A stretch of DNA of 64,000 nt from an uncultured Alphaproteobacteria bacterium (GTDB lineage Bacteria > Pseudomonadota > Alphaproteobacteria > HIMB59 > GCA-002718135): assembly GCA_902588745.1 (NCBI GenBank), contig CACIQI010000007.1:1-64000 (forward strand), in the 5' to 3' direction. The translations under genes were made by a program, and so were the position numbers. How positions within the stretch are numbered: position 1 is the stretch's first letter; each line of letters starts with the position of its first letter. Positions 38,020 to 47,200 of the stretch are shown here, one piece after another. The notes beneath the pieces are model-generated. The model saw nothing but the letters and a program-made list of their open reading frames with translations, did no database searches and had not been told where the DNA came from.

Positions 38020-39081
38020 TTATAGTCCTGATCGTGTTTGGTTATCCAAAATACTAAAACCATAATGATCCAGCCATCTATAATTTGGATCAAAAAAACT
38101 TCTTAAATCTGTAATACCATATTTAAGCATCGATAAACGTTCGATTCCCATTCCAAAAGCAAAACCCTGATACTGTTTTGAATCAATATTACAATTATCT
38201 AAAACTATAGGATTGACCATTCCACAACCCAATATTTCTAACCATTTATCTCCTTCACCAATTTTTATTTTATTATTAACTTTAGTATAAGCTACATCCA
38301 TTTCTGCACTGGGCTCAGTAAAAGGAAAGTAACTAGGGCGAAAACGGTATTGTAAGTTTTTTACTTCAAAAAATTCTTCTAAGAATGAAACGAGTGTTGA
38401 TTTTAAATCAACCATAGTAGAACTTGTATCAACGACTAAACCTTCTACCTGATGAAACATAGGAGCATGTGTAGCATCTGAGTCACTTCTATAAGTTCTG
38501 CCAGGCACAATAATTTTAATAGGTGGTTTTGTGTTGAGCATAGTTCTCACTTGAACAGGGCTAGTATGGGTGCGAAGAACATTTTTGTCTCCGTTATCCT
38601 GAATATAAAAAGTATCCTGCATTTCTCTTGCTGGGTGATGTTCTGGTATATTTAAAGCTGTAAAATTATTAAAATCTGTTTCTATATCTGGACCTGTTTC
38701 CACTGCATAATTTAAATTTCCAAAAATTTCTATAATATTAAATATTGTTTGACTAATTGGGTGTATTTTTCCTTTTTCAGAAATATTAGGTGGTAAAGTA
38801 ACATCAATAGATTCTAAATTAATCCTGTTTGAGATTTCAATATTTTCAATCTCTGTTCTTTGGTTTTTAATACCTTCTTCAATTTCTTTTTTAATAATAT
38901 TTAATTCCTGTCCTTTCGATTTTTTTTCTTCAATCGACAAAGAACCTAATCCTTTTAAAGCTTCAGGTATTAATCCTTTTTTACCTAAATAATATAATCG
39001 AAGTTTTTCTAAATCTTCGAAGGATTTTGAAGCTTTAATTTTTTTTAGAACATCAATTTTATTTTCAGCAAATGCCATCAA
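38020..39081 (-). CDS. pheS: Phenylalanine-tRNA ligase alpha subunit
   Basis: PheS is the catalytic subunit. The N-terminal coiled coil is followed by class II motifs: HPISQTIFNI, the motif 2 loop LRTHTSPVQVRTM with RTYRSD, FPFTEPSAEMDV, and motif 3 GMGIERLSMLKYG. The length is 353. A second ATG one codon later (MAFAENK) is an equally good start. The order rplT-pheS-pheT is conserved. Confidence 0.97.
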   Translation of the reverse strand: MMAFAENKIDVLKKIKASKSFEDLEKLRLYYLGKKGLIPEALKGLGSLSIEEKKSKGQELNIIKKEIEEGIKNQRTEIENIEISNRINLESIDVTLPPNISEKGKIHPISQTIFNIIEIFGNLNYAVETGPDIETDFNNFTALNIPEHHPAREMQDTFYIQDNGDKNVLRTHTSPVQVRTMLNTKPPIKIIVPGRTYRSDSDATHAPMFHQVEGLVVDTSSTMVDLKSTLVSFLEEFFEVKNLQYRFRPSYFPFTEPSAEMDVAYTKVNNKIKIGEGDKWLEILGCGMVNPIVLDNCNIDSKQYQGFAFGMGIERLSMLKYGITDLRSFFDPNYRWLDHYGFSILDNQTRSGL

Positions 39082-39107
39082 TATCTATTATATTTTATTA
39101 ATTGAAA

Positions 39108-39461
39108 TTATCTAGCAGATTGAGCTTTATCAACTAAAGCTTTAAAAGCTTCTGGCTGGTTAACTGCAAGATCCGCTAAAATCTTTCTATCTATTTCAAT
39201 AGATGATTTTTTAAGACCAGATATAAATTGCGAATATGTTAAACCATGCAGTCGAACACCAGCATTGATTCTTTGAATCCATAAACCCCTAAAATCACTT
39301 TTTCTTTTTTTACGATCTCTATAAGCATATTGCATGCCTCTTTCGACAGCTTGCACAGCAACTCGAAAAACATTTTTTCTTCTACCGTAATAACCTTTTG
39401 CTCTTTTAATTACTTTTTTGTGTCTAGCTCTTGCTGTAACACCTCGTGATACTCTTGCCAT
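39108..39461 (-). CDS. rplT: 50S ribosomal protein L20
   Basis: This basic ribosomal protein begins [19 protein letters not shown] and contains GYYGRRKN and [14 protein letters not shown], all diagnostic of L20. The ATG at 39461 is chosen because L20 starts with this sequence and AAGGGGA lies just upstream. A longer frame to 39500 would only add non-L20 residues and overlap rpmI. In many bacteria L20 also represses its own operon. Confidence 0.97.
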   Translation of the reverse strand: MARVSRGVTARARHKKVIKRAKGYYGRRKNVFRVAVQAVERGMQYAYRDRKKRKSDFRGLWIQRINAGVRLHGLTYSQFISGLKKSSIEIDRKILADLAVNQPEAFKALVDKAQSAR

Positions 39462-39471
39462 TGATTTCCCC

Positions 39472-39672
39472 TTACTTGTTGTATGGTAACATATGATCAA
39501 TCAAAGCAGAGTCACCTGGTGACATAATTGCAGATCTTTTAGTGTTACGAATAAATTTATTGGAACGTTTACTCATTCCATGTCTCTTTCCAGCAGGTTT
39601 AAATTTAATTTTACCAGTACCTGTTCTTGAAAATCTTTTTTTTAAACTGCTCTTAGTTTTAAGCTTGGGCAT
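39472..39672 (-). CDS. rpmI: 50S ribosomal protein L35
   Basis: A 66-residue basic protein starts [20 protein letters not shown] and contains [16 protein letters not shown], the L35 family pattern. AGGAGA precedes the ATG by about 7 bases. It lies between infC and rplT in the usual order. A structured spacer lies just upstream. Confidence 0.97.
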   Translation of the reverse strand: MPKLKTKSSLKKRFSRTGTGKIKFKPAGKRHGMSKRSNKFIRNTKRSAIMSPGDSALIDHMLPYNK

Positions 39673-39687
39673 TACTATCTCCTATAT

Positions 39688-39743
39688 TATAAGTTTACCC
39701 GTTAGGCTGCCCTGCAGGCCATAACAAGTTTTGAAGGCTTATA
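39688..39743 (-). promoter_or_regulatory. Structured infC-rpmI spacer, possible L20-type autoregulatory leader
   Basis: The spacer holds a GC-rich hairpin (39705-39720; GGC and TGC pair with GCA and GCC around one bulged C) unlike its AT-rich surroundings. An outer helix pairs TATAAG with CTTATA (39738-39743 with 39688-39693) just before the rpmI ribosome-binding site. In several bacteria L20 binds RNA in this same interval to repress rpmI-rplT. Function here is inferred from position and pairing only. Confidence 0.35.
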
Positions 39744-39774
39744 CTGATAATTGAGTATTTTGCAATATGTAGAA

Positions 39775-40314
39775 TTATTTAGCAACTTGAGGAACAAGTA
39801 TCATCATTATTTGTCTTCCCTCAAACTTAGGAGCTACTTCAACTTTTGCATATTCCTCAACTTCTGAAGTTAGTTTTTTTAGAAGATCAAAGCCTAAATT
39901 TTGATGCTCCATTTCACGTCCTCTGAAACGCATAGAGACTTTAACTTTATTACCACCGCCTATAAACTTTGAAAGTGCTTTAATTTTAACATTGTAATCG
40001 TGGGTATCAATGCCAGGTCTCATTTTAATCTCTTTAACTTCAATTGTTTTTTGTTTCTTTTTTGCTTCTTTTTTACTTTTTTGCTCTCTATATTTTAATT
40101 TTCCATAATCTATAATTTTACAAACTGGTGGATTAGCTTCAGGAGACACTTCTACTAAATCAAAACCTTCATCTTCTGCTTGAATTAAAGCTTCACGAAT
40201 GCTTAAGATCCCCATTTGTTTGCCACTACTAGATATTAATCTGACTTCACTTGCAGTAATCTGCTCATTGATTCTTGGACCAGTATCTTTCTTTGTTTTG
40301 AAATTTACAGCCAA
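39775..40314 (-). CDS. infC: Translation initiation factor IF-3, non-AUG start
   Basis: IF-3 controls start codon choice. The sequence has the N-domain INEQITASEVRLI, SPEANPPVCKIIDYGKLKY, a lysine-rich linker and the C-domain with VSMRFRGREMEHQNLG, ending VPQVAK. No ATG is available near the expected N-terminus. The candidate starts are the consecutive codons ATA (40320), ATT (40317) and TTG (40314); TTG is given here. A rare start allows IF-3 to repress its own synthesis in E. coli (AUU). A 6-bp hairpin (40338-40353) lies in the leader. Confidence 0.95.
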   Translation of the reverse strand: MAVNFKTKKDTGPRINEQITASEVRLISSSGKQMGILSIREALIQAEDEGFDLVEVSPEANPPVCKIIDYGKLKYREQKSKKEAKKKQKTIEVKEIKMRPGIDTHDYNVKIKALSKFIGGGNKVKVSMRFRGREMEHQNLGFDLLKKLTSEVEEYAKVEVAPKFEGRQIMMILVPQVAK

Positions 40315-40469
40315 AATTATATAGAGATTGAGTTAAAGCTATTATTTAATAGCATATTAGGAAATTAAGTCTTTTGTCATATTTTGTTAGGATATAATCT
40401 CAAATGAATTTAAATTCAAGGGCTGATTTAAAAAATATAAACTGTTTTTTAAGTTATTAAATACACTTT

Positions 40470-41477
40470 ATGAAAATTTGTTTAGTTAGAAACGATAAAA
40501 TGGGAGATATGATCCTTACTCTTCCAATTGTTCAAGGACTAAAACAAGCTAATCAGGATTGTAAAATTGATATTGTATGTTCTAAAAAAAATCAAAAAAT
40601 ATGTAAAAACTATAAATCTATTAACAAAATTTTTTTACTTCAAAATAAATTTTATCAAGTCTTAAAAATAATTTCAAAATTAAGAAATGAAGATTATGAT
40701 TATATTTTCACATTTAGTCCTGGTCTATTCAGTATATTAATATCAATGTTTTCTAAAAGTAAAATAAAGTCATTGTTAATTTTTAAATCTCGATACAAAA
40801 ATAATTATATGAGTAAATTTTTTGATAGAATTTTGGGTAAAATCTTTTTTACTCACTGCTTAATAATTGATCGCCAATTAAGATATTCCAAAAAAATCCC
40901 AATTCATCAAACAGAAATTATGATGGAGTTAGTTACTAAAAGTGGATTAAGTTGTAATAATACTGCAGAGATTAAGAATGAATTAGGATTTAATAAAATA
41001 GAAATAAGTTCTAAAAAATTATGCTTAATTCATTTATCTTCAAAATGGATCAATAAATATTTTTCTGAAGAAAACTTTATTAATCTATTAGACAATCTTA
41101 AAAATTTGAAAATCAATATTGTAATGACAACTGATGGAACATCAAAACATGTATTCTATGAAATATTTAAAAAATATGAAATTATTACTAATGAAGAGTT
41201 TGAAAATCTTAAAAGTATAAATAATATTTTAATCTTAAATCAATTAAATTTTGATAATTGGACATCAATAATAAACTCTTCAACATATGTAATTACACCT
41301 GAATGTGGATGCACACATATTGCATCACTTTCTGAAACAAAACTTTGTGTTATTTATGATTCGGATAATCTTCCAAGTATGATTGCAGAAGAATATGCAC
41401 CCTGGAACAAAAAATATACTAAACTATTCTCTAATAACCAAAATTTAGAAAAAGAATTAATTTCATTTATTAGTTAA
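40470..41477 (+). CDS. Glycosyltransferase family 9 (heptosyltransferase-like)
   Basis: This is a GT-B enzyme of the LPS heptosyltransferase family. The N-terminal loop RNDKMGDMILTLPI and the C-terminal donor region TPECGCTHIASLSETK are typical. The length is 335. It faces a second GT9 gene, and their 3' ends overlap by 15 bases. Its first upstream neighbour is infC on the opposite strand. The sugar and acceptor are unknown; LPS core or another surface glycan is likely. Confidence 0.85.
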   Translation: MKICLVRNDKMGDMILTLPIVQGLKQANQDCKIDIVCSKKNQKICKNYKSINKIFLLQNKFYQVLKIISKLRNEDYDYIFTFSPGLFSILISMFSKSKIKSLLIFKSRYKNNYMSKFFDRILGKIFFTHCLIIDRQLRYSKKIPIHQTEIMMELVTKSGLSCNNTAEIKNELGFNKIEISSKKLCLIHLSSKWINKYFSEENFINLLDNLKNLKINIVMTTDGTSKHVFYEIFKKYEIITNEEFENLKSINNILILNQLNFDNWTSIINSSTYVITPECGCTHIASLSETKLCVIYDSDNLPSMIAEEYAPWNKKYTKLFSNNQNLEKELISFIS

Positions 41478-42398
41478 TTTACTATCGTGTAAAAAATCTA
41501 AAACTTGTTTTACTGAAATTGAGTCCATTGTATCGGTTAGAATTGTATGAGCATTTTTATATTCAGATAAGTTTGATTTTGAGATAACATTATCTTTAGC
41601 TAAAAAAAGAATAGGTGAATTACTTAGAGCTGCTATATGACCTGGGCCAGTATCATTACTAATTATAAAATCACTTTTTTTAGCTATGGAATAGATAATT
41701 TCAGGAGGTGATTTATCGCTTAAATCAATAACCTTCTGACATGCATTATTGATCGCTTCTACTGTTTGTATATCTGATTTTTGCCCAATAACACAAATAT
41801 GATATCCTTTTTTTTCTAGAGTACTTGCAAGTATTGCAAATTTATCTGGTGACCATTGCTTGTCCTTGCCTGATTTAGAAACACCAGGTATTATTAAGAT
41901 TATTTTATCTTCATTAATTGCCGTAATATCTCTGGAAAGCCAATCTATATTTTGATAAATTTCATTTATTCCAAGTAACTTTAGTTGATTGTATAAACCT
42001 TGTTGTGGAGATTCAGTTCCTTGTGGAGGAATTACATATTGAATATCACAATTAGAACGAGATCCGTTAATTTTTACATCTGAAATAAATTTTAAGAATG
42101 ACCAATAATTATTTGTTCTTTTAGAATTCTGTAAATCTATGATTAGATCGTATTTATTTTGATTAATTTTTAATATAACCTTAACTGAATCAATTATTCC
42201 TTTTCTATTATCTTTAAAAATCGAATTAAAATAATTTGAATTGCTTAAAAAATTTGCGTATTTTTCTTCAGTGAGCAAGTCAATAGTGGCATTACTAAAA
42301 AATTGCTTAATTGATGCCATAGCAAGTAAAGAAAATGCAATATCCCCAAGTGATCCATGCTTTACAACTAGTATTTTGTTAAATTGACTGCTGTTCAT
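41463..42398 (-). CDS. Glycosyltransferase family 9 (heptosyltransferase-like)
   Basis: This second GT9 enzyme has 311 residues. It begins with KHGSLGDIAFSLLAMASIK, the conserved first loop, and has IIPGVSKSGKDKQWSPDKFA and ISNDTGPGHIAALSNSPI at the nucleotide-sugar site. It is closer to classical WaaC/WaaF heptosyltransferases than its convergent neighbour. It overlaps the GT4 gene upstream by 20 bases. Confidence 0.88.
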   Translation of the reverse strand: MNSSQFNKILVVKHGSLGDIAFSLLAMASIKQFFSNATIDLLTEEKYANFLSNSNYFNSIFKDNRKGIIDSVKVILKINQNKYDLIIDLQNSKRTNNYWSFLKFISDVKINGSRSNCDIQYVIPPQGTESPQQGLYNQLKLLGINEIYQNIDWLSRDITAINEDKIILIIPGVSKSGKDKQWSPDKFAILASTLEKKGYHICVIGQKSDIQTVEAINNACQKVIDLSDKSPPEIIYSIAKKSDFIISNDTGPGHIAALSNSPILFLAKDNVISKSNLSEYKNAHTILTDTMDSISVKQVLDFLHDSKLTNK

Positions 42399-43506
42399 AT
42401 AAGTCTACGTAACTTTGTACCATTTGGTATTTTGAAAATGTTTTTGATATATAGTCTTTACTTTCTAATGAAATATTAGAATATTTTTCTTTATCTATTT
42501 TGATAATATTTTGAAGTTTTATGTTTATTTCATTATATTTATGAGGATCTACTTTATAAATATCATCTAATTTATTGAGCTGATCTTTAACACCACCATA
42601 GTTAAAGGCTAGTACCCTTTTTTTCATTATTAATGCTTCGCTTATAATTCTTCCAAAGCCTTCAGCCTGTAAAGGAAAAGAGGTAATAATTGATGATAGG
42701 TAATATAAAGTTTTCAAATCATCTCTTGGTAGATTGCCTATAATCTTACATTTATGACCAAGGTTAAAACTTTGAATTTTATTTTGTAATTTCTCTGTAT
42801 AAGATTGATTTTTTGTATCACCTGCAAAATAAAGTAAAAAATTATCATTTTGCATCTTATTAAATATATCTAAAAACTCAATTTGACCTTTCCAGTTTGT
42901 TAGCCTTGCAGGATATAGAATAATATTTTTTGAGGTATCAATTTGATACTTATTTATTATATTTTCTATTTGAGAATCTAAAATTGGTTTTTCAAAATAT
43001 TTAACATCAACTCCTCTATTAATCACTTTAATTTTATTTGAATCCAAATTGTATTTTTTACTAATTTCATTTTTTACATAATTTGAAATAGCAACAATCT
43101 GATCAACTTTGGATAATTGCTTATTATAGATTTTTTTAAAATAAGAATTACCACTATACACATTATGAAATGTAGATATTGTTTTGAAGTTTCTATTTTT
43201 TATAAAACTTAAAATCCATGCTGGTGCTCTTGATCGTAAATGAACAACATTAATATTTTGATTAAAAATTAATTTTTTTAATTGATTAGCAATTAATGGA
43301 TAAATAAAAAAATTTTTTGAGTTAACTGGTAAATGAAAATGATCAGTATAATTTTTATCAATTTCCTTAATTAAACGCCCTCCATTTGAAATAATATTAT
43401 TTTTTAAATTTAATTCAGATAAATAATTTGCAACTTCAATAGTGCCTCTTTCGACACCACCAGAATCTAAAGAGGGAAGAATTTGAGCGACATTAAATGA
43501 TGACAT
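42379..43506 (-). CDS. Glycosyltransferase family 4
   Basis: This is a retaining GT-B glycosyltransferase. With the ATG at 43506 it begins MSSFNVAQILPSLDSGGVER, where the GGVER loop binds acceptor/donor. YPARLTNWKGQIEFL and EGFGRIISEALIMKKRV, the E-x7-E region, follow. The frame extends to a TTG at 43533, but the ATG gives the standard N-terminus. About 375 residues. With the neighbouring GT9 genes it suggests LPS core or oligosaccharide assembly. Confidence 0.9.
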   Translation of the reverse strand: MSSFNVAQILPSLDSGGVERGTIEVANYLSELNLKNNIISNGGRLIKEIDKNYTDHFHLPVNSKNFFIYPLIANQLKKLIFNQNINVVHLRSRAPAWILSFIKNRNFKTISTFHNVYSGNSYFKKIYNKQLSKVDQIVAISNYVKNEISKKYNLDSNKIKVINRGVDVKYFEKPILDSQIENIINKYQIDTSKNIILYPARLTNWKGQIEFLDIFNKMQNDNFLLYFAGDTKNQSYTEKLQNKIQSFNLGHKCKIIGNLPRDDLKTLYYLSSIITSFPLQAEGFGRIISEALIMKKRVLAFNYGGVKDQLNKLDDIYKVDPHKYNEINIKLQNIIKIDKEKYSNISLESKDYISKTFSKYQMVQSYVDLYEQQSI

Positions 43507-43535
43507 TTTATTAAAATATAAGTATTTTATCAAAG

Positions 43536-44267
43536 ATGCCTTACTTTATTAATAAGAAAAAAGAAAGAATTCGCTATAAATCTATAAAGGGTAAGGGGCC
43601 TGGTATCATCTTTATCCATGGCCTTAACTCAGATATGAGTGGTCAAAAAGCTTTGTCTTTAGAAAGATTTGCGCGAAAAAATAAATTGCAGTTTATCCGT
43701 TTTGAATGCCGTGGTCATGGTAAATCTGATGGAAAATTCGAAGATTTTACAATTTCAGATTGGAAGAAAGACTTAATTGATATCATTGATAATATTGCAA
43801 AAGGACCACAAATTCTGGTTGGTAGCAGTATGGGTGGATGGTTAATGTTTTTAGCAGCCAAAGCAAGACCAAAAAGAATTGCTGGATTAATTGGCCTAGC
43901 GGCAGCACCTGATTATATCGATGGGTTTTACAAAAAACTCCCTTTAAAGAAAAAACAAGAAATGAAGAAAAAAGGAATTATTAAATATTCCTCCTACGGG
44001 TTTAGTTATCTTATAAAAAAGAAATACATTATTGAAGGTAGAAAAAATAAAATTTTAAATAAAGAATTCAAATGGAATAAGCCCTTAATTTTAATACAAG
44101 GACTAAAAGATAATGTTGTCACTCCAGATGTTCCAGAAAAAATAGTAAAAAAAATTAAAGGAAAGCAAATACAAATAAAATTATTAAAAAATAGTGATCA
44201 TAGATTATCCGATCCATTTGATTTAAAAATAATGAATGATTCTATTCAATCAATAATAAAAAACTAA
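43536..44267 (+). CDS. Alpha/beta hydrolase
   Basis: This is a serine hydrolase of 243 residues. FIHGLNSDMSG gives the oxyanion loop, RGHGKSDG follows, and the nucleophile is S98 in GSSMGG. The acid is the aspartate in QGLKDNVV and the base the histidine in NSDHRLSD. The sequence resembles small esterase/thioesterase types such as ABHD10. No substrate can be named. Its ATG lies only 29 bases from the start of the divergent GT4 gene, and its stop shares CTAA with gltB. Confidence 0.87.
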   Translation: MPYFINKKKERIRYKSIKGKGPGIIFIHGLNSDMSGQKALSLERFARKNKLQFIRFECRGHGKSDGKFEDFTISDWKKDLIDIIDNIAKGPQILVGSSMGGWLMFLAAKARPKRIAGLIGLAAAPDYIDGFYKKLPLKKKQEMKKKGIIKYSSYGFSYLIKKKYIIEGRKNKILNKEFKWNKPLILIQGLKDNVVTPDVPEKIVKKIKGKQIQIKLLKNSDHRLSDPFDLKIMNDSIQSIIKN

Positions 44268-47200
44268 GCAGATTTTTCTTCTTGAATTAATACAGGTTGA
44301 TCAAATTTATTGATCATTTCTTTTGGAACAATCTGCCAGAAGAGTAATTTCTCATTTTCCCAATTTTCGAGTAAATTTTTTGCATACATTGAATTTGTTT
44401 CCTTGATATGTTCTTCAATTTTTTGATATAAAACTTTTTCCCAATAAGTTGTCATTTGTTGTTGATAGAAAATATCCTCAAGATTAATTCGAAGTGGTAG
44501 AGTTCCTTCTTTATCGTACACAAATGCCATACCTCCAGTCATTCCAGCTCCAAAATTATTTCCTACTTCGCCAAGAATAACTGCACTTCCTCCAGTCATA
44601 TATTCACATCCATTATCACCACATCCTTCAATAACAGCGTGTGCGCCAGAGTTTCTAACAGCAAATCTATCACCAGCAGTTCCAGCTGCAAAAAGTTTAC
44701 CACGCGTTGCTCCATATAAGACAGTATTCCCAATGATAACATTTTTGTTTGTTTTTAGTTGTGAAGATGAGCTTGGTTGTATAACAATTTTACCCCCTGA
44801 TAATCCTTTTGCAACATAATCGTTAGCGTCACCAAAGACTTTAAGAGTAGTTCCTTGCACGCTCCATGCTCCAAAAGATTGCCCAGCAGAACCATGAAAA
44901 TTAACTGTAAAGAAATCCTCTGGAAGAGAACTCATTCCTTTTGTAGTAGTAATTTCTGATGCAAGTCTTGTACCAATAGCTCTATCAGTATTTTTGATAT
45001 TATAGTTTAGTTCAATTTTTTGATCTGTTTCAAAGAAAGACTTAGCGTCCCCTATGATTTTAATATCAAGGCTATCGCTAACTTTATTAATTGTATTTTT
45101 CTTTATGTCAAATTCTCCAACTGATGAATCAATGGTTTGAATAATTGGATTTAAATCTAAATCATCAAGATCAGAACTTCCTCTACTAACTTGATACAAA
45201 AGATCAGATCTTCCAACTACTTCATCAAGAGAAGAAAAGCCTAGTGATCCTAAAATTTCTCTAACTTCATCAGCAATAAAACTAAAAAGATTAATTACTT
45301 TTTCTGGTGTTCCGGTAAATTTTTCTCTAAGTTTTTCATCTTGTGAGCAAACTCCAACGGGACAAGTATTTGAATGACATTGTCTAACCATGATACAGCC
45401 CATAGCAACTAAACTTGCTGTACCAATTCCATATTCTTCTGCCCCAAGCATAGCCGCAATAACAATATCTTTTCCTGTTTTCAAACCCCCATCAGTTCTA
45501 AGAACAACTTTATCTCTTAAGTTATTTAGAGATAGAACTTGATGTACTTCACTTAATCCGAGTTCCCAAGGAAGTCCTGCATACTTAATGCTTGTTTGTG
45601 GGCTTGCTCCAGTTCCACCATTGTGACCAGAAATGAGTATCGTATCAGCTTTTGCTTTTGCAACACCAGCTGCGACTGTTCCAATCCCTGACTGAGCAAC
45701 TAACTTAACGCATACTTTAGCTCTTGGATTAATTTGTTTCAAATCGTAAATAAGCTGAGCTAAATCTTCAATAGAATAAATATCATGATGAGGAGGAGGA
45801 CTAATAAGCGTCACACCTTCGGTTGAATGTCTTAGTTTAGCAATTAATTCTGTAACTTTTCCTCCTGGCAATTGTCCACCCTCACCAGGTTTTGCACCTT
45901 GTGCAACTTTAATTTCAATTTCTTCACAATTATTTAAATATTCCGCTGTTACACCAAATCGTCCACTTGCAATTTGTTTAATTTTTGATGATGCATTATC
46001 TCCATTTGGCTTAGGTTTAAATCTAATCGGATCTTCACCACCTTCACCTGAATCAGATTTAGCTCCTATCCTATTCATTGCTACAGAAAGAGTTTCATGC
46101 GCTTCTGGACTCAGGGCTCCAAGTGATATTCCTGGCGCAACTAGCCTTTTTCTAATTTCTTGAGAAGGTTCTACTGTGTTAGAGTTACTATTATTGTTAT
46201 TTTTTTTGAAGTCTAAAAGATCACGAATATTTATAGGATCCATTTCATCAATCATCGAAGAATATTTTTTAAATAAAGAATAATTATTAGAAGTTACTGC
46301 AGTTTGAAGCATGTGAATTGATCTTGCTTCAAAAGCATGTTTTTCACCACCAAATCTATAGCGATAGTTTCCTCCAATCGGCAGCGTAATAACACTTTCT
46401 TCATAAGCATTATCATGAGCTAATCTTGATCTTCTTTCAATACCGCTGATACCGATACCGGATATTTTAGAACTCATAGAAGGGAAATATTTGCTCATTA
46501 AATTTCTACTGAGTCCAATCGCTTCAAAATTACAACCACCTCGATATGAATTAATCACTGATATTCCCATCTTACTCATAGTCTTAAGCAAACCATTATT
46601 TATAGAATTAATAAATCTCTCTACACATTCTTCATATGAGAGATTTTTAAATAATCCTTTTTTATGTCTTTCCGCTATAGCTTGTTGTGCCATATATGCA
46701 TTCACACTTGTTGCTCCAACTCCGATAAGCACTGCAAAATATTGTACATCTAAACATTCTGCAGATTGAACATTTAAGGAAATAAAAGTTCGAAGATTTT
46801 GTTTAATTAAATGATGATGAACAGAACTTGTAACTAATATCATAGGAAGAGCTATTCTTGTTTTAGACATTTCTTTGTCACTTAAAATTATATGAACATA
46901 CCCCTCTCTAACAGCTTGTTCTGCTTCTCGGTTTATTCTTGAAATTTCTATCTCAAAATTATTTTCAGGATTTGTTTTATCCATTGTTGTGTTAATGATC
47001 TTCACACTATCTTTCATATATCTTCGCATAGATTTGAATTGCTCAATTGAAAGAACAGGAGAGTTCAATTGTAAATGATCGCATTGATCTTCATCTTCAT
47101 CAAGAATATTACTTAAGTTTCCAATCCTAGTTCGAAGACTCATAACAACTCTTTCTCTTAATGAATCAATTGGTGGATTTGTAACTTGACTAAAATTTTG

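Noticed and set aside
46491-46769. Plus-strand frames inside gltB
   Set aside because: They are antisense shadows of a well-conserved large gene, with low-complexity products and no ribosome-binding sites.
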